Shown here: piece by piece, positions 16,501-23,820 of the stretch
Layout of the letters: each line of letters starts with the position of its first letter
Numbering within the stretch: position 1 is the first letter of the stretch
Assembly: GCA_018970395.1 (NCBI GenBank)
Contig: JAGWWM010000001.1
Coordinates: 1 to 64,000 of the forward strand
Length of the DNA stretch: 64,000 bases
Reading direction: 5' to 3'
DNA from: Bacteroidota bacterium
GTDB taxonomy: Bacteria; Bacteroidota; Bacteroidia; Chitinophagales; Chitinophagaceae
Notes under the pieces: generated by a model
What the model saw: the letters and a program-made list of their open reading frames with translations, nothing else
Database searches by the model: none
What the model was told of the DNA's origin: nothing
Made by a program: the position numbers and the translations under genes

Positions 16501-17055
16501 TTTGAGTTCTTCAAAACGATCTTGCAGTTTGTCTGCATATTGTTTCAGTTTTACCGGATCGTAGTCTCCACTAATGTTGACAAACATAATCGGCAGCTCG
16601 CTGAACGCAAATTCCTGTACATCGGGTTGTTTGGTTAAATCCTGCGGCAGATCACTTTGTGCTTTGTCAACCGCATCTTTTACTTTTTGTTTGGCAAGCG
16701 CCACTTTTACATCGGTATCAAATTCTACCACAATCAAACTGAAATCCTGTTGGGAGGTCGATTGTACTTTCACAACGCGCGCGCCACTGATACTTTTGAT
16801 TTGTTTTTCTATAGGGCGCGTTACCAGATTTTCAATATCGGCAGGAGAGTTTCCGACATAGATGGTGGCTACTGAAATCGTTGGTACCACAATATCCGGG
16901 TATTGCTCTTTGGGTAACGTGTTGAATGTAATCAGTCCGTAAGCGGTGATGATCAGCGTTACGATATAGATGGCAGTGCGATTATCAACGCTCCAGCTGG
17001 TGGGCTTGAACTCCTTGATTTTATTGGCGACTCCCTTTATGAAATTTGTTTGCAT
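13507..17055 (-). CDS. RND-family efflux pump, inner-membrane transporter (AcrB-like)
   Basis: Proton-driven multidrug exporter of the HAE1-type RND family, forming a trimer with the periplasmic adaptor and TolC-like channel encoded next to it. It has the N-terminal membrane helix, large periplasmic loops, and the TM4 signature GLGIIVDDAIVVIENTHR, whose two Asp residues carry the proton. With 1182 residues it is about 130 longer than AcrB. Residues about 525-590, between the two pseudo-repeats, hold an insertion with two extra hydrophobic stretches (FWAVGLLAHIAG and FLFFMAIVLVIN), and the C-terminus is extended. The substrate cannot be read from the sequence. Confidence 0.93.
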   Translation of the reverse strand: MQTNFIKGVANKIKEFKPTSWSVDNRTAIYIVTLIITAYGLITFNTLPKEQYPDIVVPTISVATIYVGNSPADIENLVTRPIEKQIKSISGARVVKVQSTSQQDFSLIVVEFDTDVKVALAKQKVKDAVDKAQSDLPQDLTKQPDVQEFAFSELPIMFVNISGDYDPVKLKQYADKLQDRFEELKEITRADIVGAPEREIQILADPYRMAGARVTFNDIENAIRRENNDISGGQVEVGRMKRTVRVKGQFTSVKDLDRIIVKNVNGAPIYLRDIASLKDTVREKESYARLDGKNVITLNIVKRSGENLIDAADRIKSVIDDMRKNDLLPKDLIVTLTGDQSKQTKTSFNELVNTIIIGFILVLLILMFFMGVSNAFFVALSVPLSVFVAFLFLPIADAIVGTGVTLNFIVLFALLFGLGIIVDDAIVVIENTHRIYNNGKVPIIKSAKEAAGEVFIPVLAGTATTLAPFFPLLFWKGIIGKFMIYLPTMLILTLTASLIVAFIINPVFAVSFMKPEGRIYDDKKNAIFKKWYWWTFWAVGLLAHIAGSHGMGNFLFFMAIVLVINRYLLRDLIYWFQEKALPGLMNRYEKMLRWVLVGRRPVYMLIALFVLFPISLMMMIWRGNPTTFFPSGDPNFIYVYLKMPVGTDVKYTDSVTRLLEQKVYKSLGNQQPGAPGSIVESVIANVAVSANNPRDNNRSVQPNLGRIQISFVEFEKRHGKSSGVYMEAIRKNIKDIPGAEVSVEKEEGGPPTDPPVNIEVSGDDYTQLTKVSQDLFNFLDTNKVAGIDNLQLDVDLKNPEITVKVDRERALIEGVSTAQVGLEIRTALFGKEVSKLKEGDDDYKIQLRYSDLERNNIQNLMNMKITFRDFNTGQIKQVPINAIAAFDYTLTSGGIKRKNLKRTIQLQSNVADPSQTAVINAALKTKIDEFKNITKLPENVSIRQSGQSEQEAETQKFLGSALLISIGLIFLILVLQFNSMSKAFIVITEIFFSVIGVLLGYAITGKTIATIMMGVGIVGLAGIVIKNGILLIEFTDELRGRGYRTKEAAIQAGKIRIIPVLLTALATIFGLVPLAVGFNIDFVSMFQHLDPKIFFGGDSVVFWGPLSWTIIYGLIFSFFLTLMMVPSMYIIAERLRRPMEKFYGTKYIALFGFLGPLFFVFVGIMFVGRKIQGKKVWMGSKL

Positions 17056-17103
17056 ATAAGTGCTGTGTTAAATGCTGAAATGCGATTGTTGTTGGAGTTG
17101 GAA

Positions 17104-18258
17104 TTATTCTACTCTGATACCTTGCCCGTTGTACAAACTTTGATAGCCTTCGGTAATCAATATCATGTCGGAACTCAGACCGGTCAGAATTTGTGCTTTA
17201 TCTCCGTAGGTTTCTCCCATTGTAATCATTTTCTTGACGGCAACTTTATTCCCTTTTGTATCTTTCTCCGCTACATATACATATTTTCCTTTATCATCAG
17301 TTTGAATAATATTCAGGGGAATCACGATTGAATGAGCTGCCGCATAGTCTTTGATTTTTATTGCTGCTACTGAATTGGGGCGCACTTCGCCACCCGGAAT
17401 AGCGGCTTCCAATGTAAAAGTGCGGGTGTTCGGATTGATTACTTGTGAAGTTCTGCGAATTGTACTCTTATAGGTTTTTTGTAAATCCGGAATTTCAACG
17501 ACCACTTCGCTGCCGGTTTTAACACGACTCATATAATTTTCGGGTACTTCAACAATTGCTTTTAATATACTGTTATCCACTACCCTGATTTGATAGCCCA
17601 GCTGATTGGCACCGGTAAATAATTCACCTACTTTCACGTTCACCTGATCTACGATGCCGTCCACTGGAGAAACTACGGCGAATTGACGAATCTGTTCCTG
17701 TGCAGTTGCAATGCCTCTTTCGAGCGCTTCCACCTGTGCTTTAGCTTGTAACAATTGTATTTCGGAGCCGATTTTTTGCTCCCATAATTTTTGCGTACGC
17801 TGATATACTTCTTTTGCAAGTCCCAACTGAGTTTGGCTTACTTTGATTTGTTGTTGCAACAAACGATCATCCATCTGTAGAATGCGCTGTCCTTTTTTGA
17901 CATATTCTCCTTCTTTCACATACAAAGCGGTAACCACTCCGCCCTGTCCATTCGGCGGTGCGATGTATGAAATCTGATCCGCGTCAATTTTTCCCTGAAG
18001 ATCTATATAATGAACAAAATCCTCCACCACAACCGGCTCAACGCCTACCAGCTTACCGCTATTAATCTTCCCTGTATCAAGGGAAGCAATTTCATCTTCC
18101 AGTTTTTTGATTTCAACGGCAAGGGCAGCTTGTTTTTTCTTGAGCGACTCCAACGCTTCTTTTTTCGCTGCCAATGCATTTGACTGTTGATTTCCTTTGC
18201 CGCAAGAGAGAAAAATCATCATTCCCGTCATTGCCATAATCCATGTTATCTTTTGCAT
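17104..18258 (-). CDS. RND efflux periplasmic adaptor (membrane fusion lipoprotein)
   Basis: The adaptor of 384 residues joins the inner-membrane pump to the outer-membrane channel. The N-terminus is a lipoprotein signal (hydrophobic stretch ending MIFLSCGK, lipid on Cys), followed by a Lys/Glu-rich coiled coil at about residues 25-65. A lipoyl-like half (ALYVKEGEYVKKGQRIL), a helical hairpin, the second lipoyl half (VVSPVDGIVDQVNVKVGELF) and beta-barrel domains follow. In-frame Met codons at 18279 and 18267 are alternatives. I chose 18258 because it gives the shortest normal signal peptide. The pump gene is 48 bp downstream. Confidence 0.92.
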   Translation of the reverse strand: MQKITWIMAMTGMMIFLSCGKGNQQSNALAAKKEALESLKKKQAALAVEIKKLEDEIASLDTGKINSGKLVGVEPVVVEDFVHYIDLQGKIDADQISYIAPPNGQGGVVTALYVKEGEYVKKGQRILQMDDRLLQQQIKVSQTQLGLAKEVYQRTQKLWEQKIGSEIQLLQAKAQVEALERGIATAQEQIRQFAVVSPVDGIVDQVNVKVGELFTGANQLGYQIRVVDNSILKAIVEVPENYMSRVKTGSEVVVEIPDLQKTYKSTIRRTSQVINPNTRTFTLEAAIPGGEVRPNSVAAIKIKDYAAAHSIVIPLNIIQTDDKGKYVYVAEKDTKGNKVAVKKMITMGETYGDKAQILTGLSSDMILITEGYQSLYNGQGIRVE

Positions 18259-18277
18259 ATAAATCATTTTAAATTCC

Positions 18278-18378
18278 AACGATTAATACTTGTTATCTAG
18301 TTACTAATTCTTAATTTTCAATTATCAATTATCAACTATTAATTACTAATTATTAATTAATAATTATTAATTAATAAT
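18278..18378. repeat. Degenerate TAATTACTAATTATTAATTA repeats before the adaptor gene
   Basis: About 90 bp built from variants of ACTAATT and ATTATTAATTA fill the gap between the tolC-like and adaptor genes. A similar block lies at 19795-19857 on the other side of the tolC-like gene. Confidence 0.75.
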
Positions 18379-19789
18379 AATCCAACTTCCCAATCGCTTT
18401 CTGAAAATTAATCTTCGCGATTACTGCATTATACAGCGCTTCGAAATAACTACCTTGGGCTCTTTGCCACTCGGTGTCAGATTGCAATACTTCAAACGTA
18501 CTGCCAATTCCCTGTTCATATTTCTTTTTCGTGGTTTGATATACCTGTTCTGCGAGTTGCAGATTTTTTTGCTGCATATCCATATTCAGTAATGCATTTT
18601 TTAGATTAATGCGTGCAGAATGATGTTCCAGGTCGGCACCCCTGCGAAACTGTTCTTTAGAGTTTCTGGTTTTCTCCAGTGCTATTTTAGCTTGCTCTAT
18701 TTTGTATTTCTTTTGTAGCCCGTCGAAAATGGGGACGTTCAAACTCAGTCCGATCAAGTTTGAATTGAACCAGAACCAGTCTTTTCCGGTGAAAGGCGTA
18801 AAGTTTTTATTGAGTTGCCCTTGTTGCTGAAACTGATAGAAGAACGCAAGTGTCGGTATATAGCCCAGCTGATATCTTTTTAAATCAATTTTGCCCAGTT
18901 TTTCTGCTGTTTGCAGTAGCTGCATCTCACTCCGGTTGTTGAAATCTATTTCTTCTTCCAGAATATCTTTCTTTATTAACTCATTATTAAGCATATCGGT
19001 CAGTATCAGGGTATCTTCCTGCATGACGCCGGTGGCAAATTTTAAAGCGGCATAGCCTAAATCAATTAGGTTGCTGAGCTGGGTTTGAGTGGATCTGACA
19101 TTGTTCAGCGAAACAGTTGTTTTATCAATATCCAGTTTTTCAATGAATCCGTTTTTATATAATTCCTGCTGATCGGCATATAATTTTTCAATTCGCTGAA
19201 TGGTTTTATCGAGTACTTCTTTCTGTTGTTTGGCAATCAGTACCTGGTAATATGCCTTTTGTACCTGTTCCTTTGTTTTATCCTCCGCTACTCTGATATT
19301 TTTATCCGCAAAATCCATCAGCGTTTTTCTGGCGAGCAAACCGGTAAATACTTCCGGCTGGAATAACAATTGATTGACCGTAATGCCGGTATTGATACTC
19401 CAGGGCTGTACGAAGGAAAATTCCTGTACGAAGAATTCTCTTTTGGGTTGGATAGCATTTCCATTTCCATCTTTCACGCCTTCTTTGCTCAATACGTTGT
19501 AAATATCTGTTTGTCCCTGACTCGGGAAAAGTACAAAGGGAAGCGTGAGATAGTGAGCGGCCTGTGCGGATCCGTTAACCTGAGGGAGCGAAAGTCCGGT
19601 AATTTCACGGTTTTGCGCTTTCTGTTTCGCTTTATCGAGCCGAAGATTTTTTAACTCAATTGTATTATTAAGCGCCATTGAAACCGCATCTTTCACGGTA
19701 ATCGAATACTTCTTTTGCGCAAAAGCAGGAAGAAAGCCAAGGAGCAGTACCCACGCCAACAAAATTTTAATTGCCATTAATCGTCCCAT
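18371..19789 (-). CDS. TolC-family outer-membrane channel protein
   Basis: Outer-membrane efflux channel of 472 residues, with a signal peptide ending near LPAFAQ (about residue 24). It shows the two-fold repeated OEP pattern of long alpha-helical stretches rich in Gln, Lys and Leu, with two similar ends near residues 150-240 and 380-460 (KYEQGIGSTFEVLQSDTEWQ is typical of the second repeat). It works with the adaptor and RND pump encoded downstream. Blocks of A/T repeats lie on both sides of the gene. An alternative Met at 19777 would shorten the signal peptide slightly. Confidence 0.92.
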   Translation of the reverse strand: MGRLMAIKILLAWVLLLGFLPAFAQKKYSITVKDAVSMALNNTIELKNLRLDKAKQKAQNREITGLSLPQVNGSAQAAHYLTLPFVLFPSQGQTDIYNVLSKEGVKDGNGNAIQPKREFFVQEFSFVQPWSINTGITVNQLLFQPEVFTGLLARKTLMDFADKNIRVAEDKTKEQVQKAYYQVLIAKQQKEVLDKTIQRIEKLYADQQELYKNGFIEKLDIDKTTVSLNNVRSTQTQLSNLIDLGYAALKFATGVMQEDTLILTDMLNNELIKKDILEEEIDFNNRSEMQLLQTAEKLGKIDLKRYQLGYIPTLAFFYQFQQQGQLNKNFTPFTGKDWFWFNSNLIGLSLNVPIFDGLQKKYKIEQAKIALEKTRNSKEQFRRGADLEHHSARINLKNALLNMDMQQKNLQLAEQVYQTTKKKYEQGIGSTFEVLQSDTEWQRAQGSYFEALYNAVIAKINFQKAIGKLDYY

Positions 19790-19794
19790 ATTTT

Positions 19795-19857
19795 TTATTA
19801 TTAATTCTCAATTTTTAATTACTAATCACTAATTATTAATTACTAATTATTAATTAT
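19795..19857. repeat. Degenerate A/T-rich short repeats between tetR and the tolC-like gene
   Basis: Repeated ACTAATTATTAATT-type words, the same family as at 18278-18378. The block overlaps the last codons of the tetR gene. Confidence 0.7.
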
Positions 19858-20455
19858 CTCTTTTGTATTTCAATATCAACTTATGTCCTTTCAGCGTTGC
19901 CAATCCGAATAAATAATGCTCCATCAGTTCTTTTGTGACGGCAGCCAGACTAAATTTTGCAGGCGGATAAACAGATAGGTTGAACGGAATCATGATAGAT
20001 TCAAGCCGATATTTGGTGATCACTTCTGTATCAATCTCTTCCCGGTATAATCCTTCTTCTATACCTCGTTGTAAATTTTTATGTATGACTTTAAAGAGAT
20101 GATCATATTTCATTTTCTGAAACCGGTTGTGCGCTTTTGGGTGAAATCTTTCCATGTCAGAAATGACCACGGGATTCATCTCAGAAAACTGCACATAAAT
20201 ACGGGAGATGGTCAACAGAAATTCTTGAACCGCATCTACGGATTGTTCAAAACATTCTTTGGTGTCGTTTTGAATTCTCTTTTCTTCCTCCTGCATGACT
20301 GCATCTACCAGTTCATCTTTATCCGCATAGTACTGATAGATGGTTTTTTTACTCACACCCGACTGATTCGCTATCTCATCCATAGAAACCGAGCGGATGC
20401 CCGATCGCATGAAAAGTTCCGTTGCCTTCTGTAATATTTTTCTACGGTTTTCCAT
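19850..20455 (-). CDS. TetR/AcrR-family repressor of the efflux operon
   Basis: DNA-binding repressor of 201 residues. The N-terminal helix-turn-helix (about 8-52) reads ILQKATELFMRSGIRSVSMD, then IANQSGVSKKTIYQYYADKDELV, as usual for the family. The C-terminal part is a helical ligand-binding domain. It is the first gene of tetR-tolC-mfp-rnd on the minus strand. A perfect palindrome and a -7 box lie immediately upstream of the ATG at 20455, so it most likely represses its own operon and is released by an exported compound. An earlier in-frame start at 20518 would put the operator inside the gene, and was rejected. Confidence 0.92.
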   Translation of the reverse strand: MENRRKILQKATELFMRSGIRSVSMDEIANQSGVSKKTIYQYYADKDELVDAVMQEEEKRIQNDTKECFEQSVDAVQEFLLTISRIYVQFSEMNPVVISDMERFHPKAHNRFQKMKYDHLFKVIHKNLQRGIEEGLYREEIDTEVITKYRLESIMIPFNLSVYPPAKFSLAAVTKELMEHYLFGLATLKGHKLILKYKRDN

Positions 20456-20463
20456 TGAAGGGG

Positions 20464-20471
20464 CAAAACTA
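20464..20471 (-). promoter_or_regulatory. -7 promoter box TAGTTTTG of the tetR efflux operon
   Basis: Exact TAnnTTTG match on the minus strand, 8 bp before the ATG at 20455. It abuts the palindromic operator, so the operator covers the -33 region. Confidence 0.65.
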
Positions 20472-20501
20472 TGGAAACTTTTTAAGTTTAAAAAGTTTCC
20501 A
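20472..20501. promoter_or_regulatory. 30-bp palindromic operator for the TetR-family repressor
   Basis: Arms TGGAAACTTTTTAA and TTAAAAAGTTTCCA are exact complements with a GT spacer. The palindrome lies directly upstream of the -7 box of the tetR gene. Its position and size fit an autoregulatory TetR-family site. Whether it also affects the divergent purF promoter 40 bp away is open. Confidence 0.75.
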
Positions 20502-20540
20502 GCTACTTTTTTTGTCATTCCTTAATCACTATTCCTGCTG

Positions 20541-20548
20541 TACATTTG
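20541..20548 (+). promoter_or_regulatory. -7 promoter box TACATTTG of purF
   Basis: Exact TAnnTTTG match, 36 bp before the ATG at 20585. It overlaps the alternative TTG start at 20546 and so argues for the ATG. Confidence 0.6.
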
Positions 20549-20584
20549 CCGCGGAAATTTTACTTCTATTTTCATAAAAAATAT

Positions 20585-22432
20585 ATGAGCGAAGAGATCA
20601 AACATGAGTGCGGACTTGCTTTCATCCGTTTGCGCAAACCTATTGCCCACTATCAAAAAAAATATGGAACTGTCATGTACGGCCTGAATAAGCTGTATCT
20701 CCTGATGGAAAAACAGCATAACCGCGGACAAGATGGGGCAGGCGTAGCAGTGGTAAAGTTGAATGTGGAGCCCGGTTATCCTTTTCTTCACCGGCTAAGA
20801 AGCAATAATCCTCAGCCCATCGCACATATTTTTTCTCAGATTGGAAAAGAAGTGGATGAACTGGAAAAATACTTGCCGGATATACGTCGACAACCCGGAC
20901 TCATGAAAGGCCATCTTCCTTTTTTGGGAGAATTGTTGCTCGGACATCTGAGGTATGGGACACAAGGGAAAAATGATGTTGCTTTTTGTCATCCGTTTAT
21001 CAAAAGAAGTATTCAGTCTTCGCAAAATCTTGCTTTGGCGGGAAATTTTAATCTGGTGAATACAGATGAATTATTTCATTTTTTGCAAATAGAACCGGGC
21101 ATCTTTCAGCAGCAAAGTGATCTGGCTGCTATGCTGGAAATCATTCATCATTTTTTGGTGAAAGAGGATGAGAAAAATCCAAATGCTCCTGTGCTTTCTT
21201 CAGTTCTTAAACAAGCTGCACCGCTTTTTGATGGTGGCTTTACAATTGGGGGTATCACGGGTAACGGAACAAGTTTTGTGTTGCGTGACGCGAATGGTAT
21301 TCGTCCGGCTTATTATTATATCAATGATGAAGTGATGGTAGCTGCCAGTGAAAGAGCCGCTATTCGTACTTCCTTTAATGTGCCGGAAAATGAGGTGGTG
21401 GAGTTGATGCCCGGACAGGCACTGATTACGGAGCCGGATGGGAATTACCGGATAGAAGAAATTCTTCCGCCTAAAGAGAGAAGAGCTTGTTCATTCGAAA
21501 GAATTTATTTCAGCAGAGGAAGTGATGAAAAGATTTATCGTGAACGCATTGCACTCGGTTATCATTTGAGTAAAAGAGTACTGGAGTTGATTGATTATGA
21601 TTTAAAGAATACCATTTTCTCCTATATCCCCAATACTGCCGAAGTGGCTTTTTACGGTCTGGTAAAAGGGATGGAAGATTATCTGAATCAGATTAAAATA
21701 CAGCGTATCCTAAGTTGGGGAAATGATTTTGATGAGGAGAAGCTGACGGAAATGATTACCCGCAAAATCCGTCAGGAGAAAATAGCTATCAAGGATGTGA
21801 AGTTGCGGACATTCATTACCGAAGATACCGGCAGAAACGAAATGGTGCAGCACGTGTATGACATTACTTATGGAACGGTAAGAGCCGGATTAGATACATT
21901 GGTTGTGATTGATGATTCTATTGTAAGGGGAACAACCTTGAAGGAAAGTATTGTTCGCATGCTGGGACGTCTTCAACCCAATAAAATCATTATCGTTTCT
22001 TCAGCTCCTCAGATTCGTTATCCGGATTGCTATGGCATTGATATGAGCAAACTGGGTGATTTTGTCGCTTTTCGTGCAGCGATAGAATTGTTGAAGGCAA
22101 ATGGACAGGAGTCTGTGATAGAGGAAGTATATGCTGCTATAAAAGAACTGCAGTCAAATAGTAACCTTCACTCTGAAAATCTGGTACGTAAAATTTACAA
22201 GCCTTTTACTACAGAGGAAATAAGCAAGCAAATTGCTCAACTGATCACACCTCCCAATTTCTCTGTACCGGTGGAGGTATTGTATCAAAATATAGAAGAT
22301 CTTCATGCCAGTTGTCCCACCAATACCGGCGACTGGTATTTCACCGGTAACTATCCTACGCCCGGAGGCAACCGGGTTTGCAATAAAGCGTTCCTTAATT
22401 ATATAGAGGGCAAAAATGTGAGGGGGTATTGA
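20585..22432 (+). CDS. purF: Amidophosphoribosyltransferase (PurF family)
   Basis: First committed step of purine synthesis: PRPP plus glutamine gives 5-phosphoribosylamine. The 615-residue protein has an N-terminal class II glutamine amidotransferase domain whose catalytic Cys9 (HECGLAF) must be exposed by removal of an eight-residue leader, with the conserved NRGQDGAG turn. The C-terminal phosphoribosyltransferase domain has the PRPP loop VVIDDSIVRGTT at residues 440-451. It is about 100 residues longer than E. coli PurF. Bacteroidota often carry such a long form in addition to a canonical one, so a second copy elsewhere is possible. It is divergent from the efflux operon. Confidence 0.85.
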   Translation: MSEEIKHECGLAFIRLRKPIAHYQKKYGTVMYGLNKLYLLMEKQHNRGQDGAGVAVVKLNVEPGYPFLHRLRSNNPQPIAHIFSQIGKEVDELEKYLPDIRRQPGLMKGHLPFLGELLLGHLRYGTQGKNDVAFCHPFIKRSIQSSQNLALAGNFNLVNTDELFHFLQIEPGIFQQQSDLAAMLEIIHHFLVKEDEKNPNAPVLSSVLKQAAPLFDGGFTIGGITGNGTSFVLRDANGIRPAYYYINDEVMVAASERAAIRTSFNVPENEVVELMPGQALITEPDGNYRIEEILPPKERRACSFERIYFSRGSDEKIYRERIALGYHLSKRVLELIDYDLKNTIFSYIPNTAEVAFYGLVKGMEDYLNQIKIQRILSWGNDFDEEKLTEMITRKIRQEKIAIKDVKLRTFITEDTGRNEMVQHVYDITYGTVRAGLDTLVVIDDSIVRGTTLKESIVRMLGRLQPNKIIIVSSAPQIRYPDCYGIDMSKLGDFVAFRAAIELLKANGQESVIEEVYAAIKELQSNSNLHSENLVRKIYKPFTTEEISKQIAQLITPPNFSVPVEVLYQNIEDLHASCPTNTGDWYFTGNYPTPGGNRVCNKAFLNYIEGKNVRGY

Positions 22433-22436
22433 CAAG

Positions 22437-22649
22437 TTAACTTTTATTTCCCTTCCACCACCTCCAACCGATAATGGCAATGATTGCCAAGGGAGCCAGC
22501 ATTAGATATAAGATGGCTGTATTCAGAGCGGCAGCCGGCTTTTCTCCCAATTGAGAAGCCGTTTTGGTACAAATAGAACATTGTGACCATGAAGGGAACG
22601 TTGCTAAAAACCACACACAAAAGAATAAAATTCTAACCCTGATTTTCAT
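22437..22649 (-). CDS. Small exported membrane protein with CSICTKTA motif
   Basis: Encodes 70 residues: a signal peptide ending near SWSQ, a short exposed part with Cys-x2-Cys in QCSICTKTASQLGEKP, one membrane helix (about 47-63) and a basic tail RWWKGNKS. Proteins of this layout are common in Bacteroidota and of unknown function. The two Cys residues could bind metal or form a disulfide. It converges on purF with a 4-bp gap. Confidence 0.6.
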   Translation of the reverse strand: MKIRVRILFFCVWFLATFPSWSQCSICTKTASQLGEKPAAALNTAILYLMLAPLAIIAIIGWRWWKGNKS

Positions 22650-22697
22650 TAGGTAAAGTTAAGGAAAAGGATAAAGTGTTGATGACGATCTATGCCT

Positions 22698-23708
22698 CTA
22701 ATCTTTCCGCTCTAAATAGACGATTGCGTTTTTTTGTAGCGAAGCAGTAAAGAAAATCTGATAGCGCTGGCTACCGGTATTGATTACAACTAATCCGGTA
22801 TTGGGCGGTGTTTTACCTAAGCTCTCTGCATACAGTTCAAGTCGGTTTACCTGATTGCGCGGCACTGCCACGGTAATTTTAAAAGGTTTTTCTGTTAATG
22901 AAATCTGTGAGGCAATGGGTACATCATTTAAAATCAGACTGACGATATCGCCGTCAATTTCCCCATTATCATACAAGGCAAGTGTTACGCTGTCTTCAAA
23001 GATGTCATACGATTTTGCCTGTACGGGTTCGGCCACTCTTTTTTCAAGTGTAATTTTTTGTACTGCGATTTTGGGAGCTCCGATACCGGGTTTGGCAGCA
23101 AATACTAATGCAGAATCGCTGCCTGCTTGATTCGGATTGGCATTCGCCATCAAGCCCAATGAGTCTTTTCCCATTGTAGTAGGGTTGGCTGCTGCAATAA
23201 CCGGAGGTTCAAATCCTACCTCATCCAGCTTTTTTACTTCTGCTAAACGGCTGTAGAGCTGTGTTTTTTTGTATTCTCGTTCTCTGTTTACGGTTACTTT
23301 ACCGGATAAAGCCATAATATCAGCCCAGGCATTGATTTTCCATTCGCCGGGTAACACTAAGGCAGTATCGGCAATATCTTCCAGTCTGAAATAAAAACTG
23401 GTTTTCCGATTTTTATTGTAATAGGGAAAATTGTTTGAAACGGAGTAATCGTCTTCTACTACCAGTATATTATTTTTAATTTTAGCAGTTACTTTAACAA
23501 GATTGTATAATAAAGTATCTCCTACCAGAAACTGACGGTGGCAAAAGCCCGTTAACTTACCGTTTTTTTGTTGTAGAGTCAATTCAAAGTTAATCGTATT
23601 CTTGGGGCTGTCAACCTCCATTATCCCTTTATAAACTCCGGCTACTTTTTGAGCTTCTGTCTGTAATACTGTGGAAGTCAAAATGAATAGGGTAATTAAA
23701 TACTTCAT
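22698..23708 (-). CDS. Exported protein of unknown function
   Basis: Encodes 336 residues with a signal peptide ending near LQTEAQ (about residue 19). The first 120 residues read as a beta-rich barrel-like region (GVYKGIMEV, ELTLQQKNGKLTGF, TSFYFRLEDI), similar in style to lipocalin-like Bacteroidota proteins. A low-complexity Ala/Asn/Pro linker follows, and a C-terminal beta-rich region at about 225-335 (ALYDNGEIDGDIVSLILN) recalls a short Bacteroidota module seen at the end of other secreted proteins. No catalytic motif is visible. It is transcribed alone between the small Cys protein and rho. Confidence 0.6.
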   Translation of the reverse strand: MKYLITLFILTSTVLQTEAQKVAGVYKGIMEVDSPKNTINFELTLQQKNGKLTGFCHRQFLVGDTLLYNLVKVTAKIKNNILVVEDDYSVSNNFPYYNKNRKTSFYFRLEDIADTALVLPGEWKINAWADIMALSGKVTVNREREYKKTQLYSRLAEVKKLDEVGFEPPVIAAANPTTMGKDSLGLMANANPNQAGSDSALVFAAKPGIGAPKIAVQKITLEKRVAEPVQAKSYDIFEDSVTLALYDNGEIDGDIVSLILNDVPIASQISLTEKPFKITVAVPRNQVNRLELYAESLGKTPPNTGLVVINTGSQRYQIFFTASLQKNAIVYLERKD

Positions 23709-23820
23709 GTATTTTGATTTAACAGGTTATGGATGTCTTTTTCGGTAACGGTTTCACAGGGTATTTTAATGAATTATTTTGATAAGTCTGGACAGCCGCA
23801 TCAAACGATATATGGGACGT

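Noticed and set aside
16574-16861. Antisense frames within the RND pump gene
   Set aside because: They mirror the strongly supported pump coding sequence.
20546-20584. Upstream TTG start for purF
   Set aside because: It lies within the -7 box and would add residues before the short leader that precedes the catalytic Cys.
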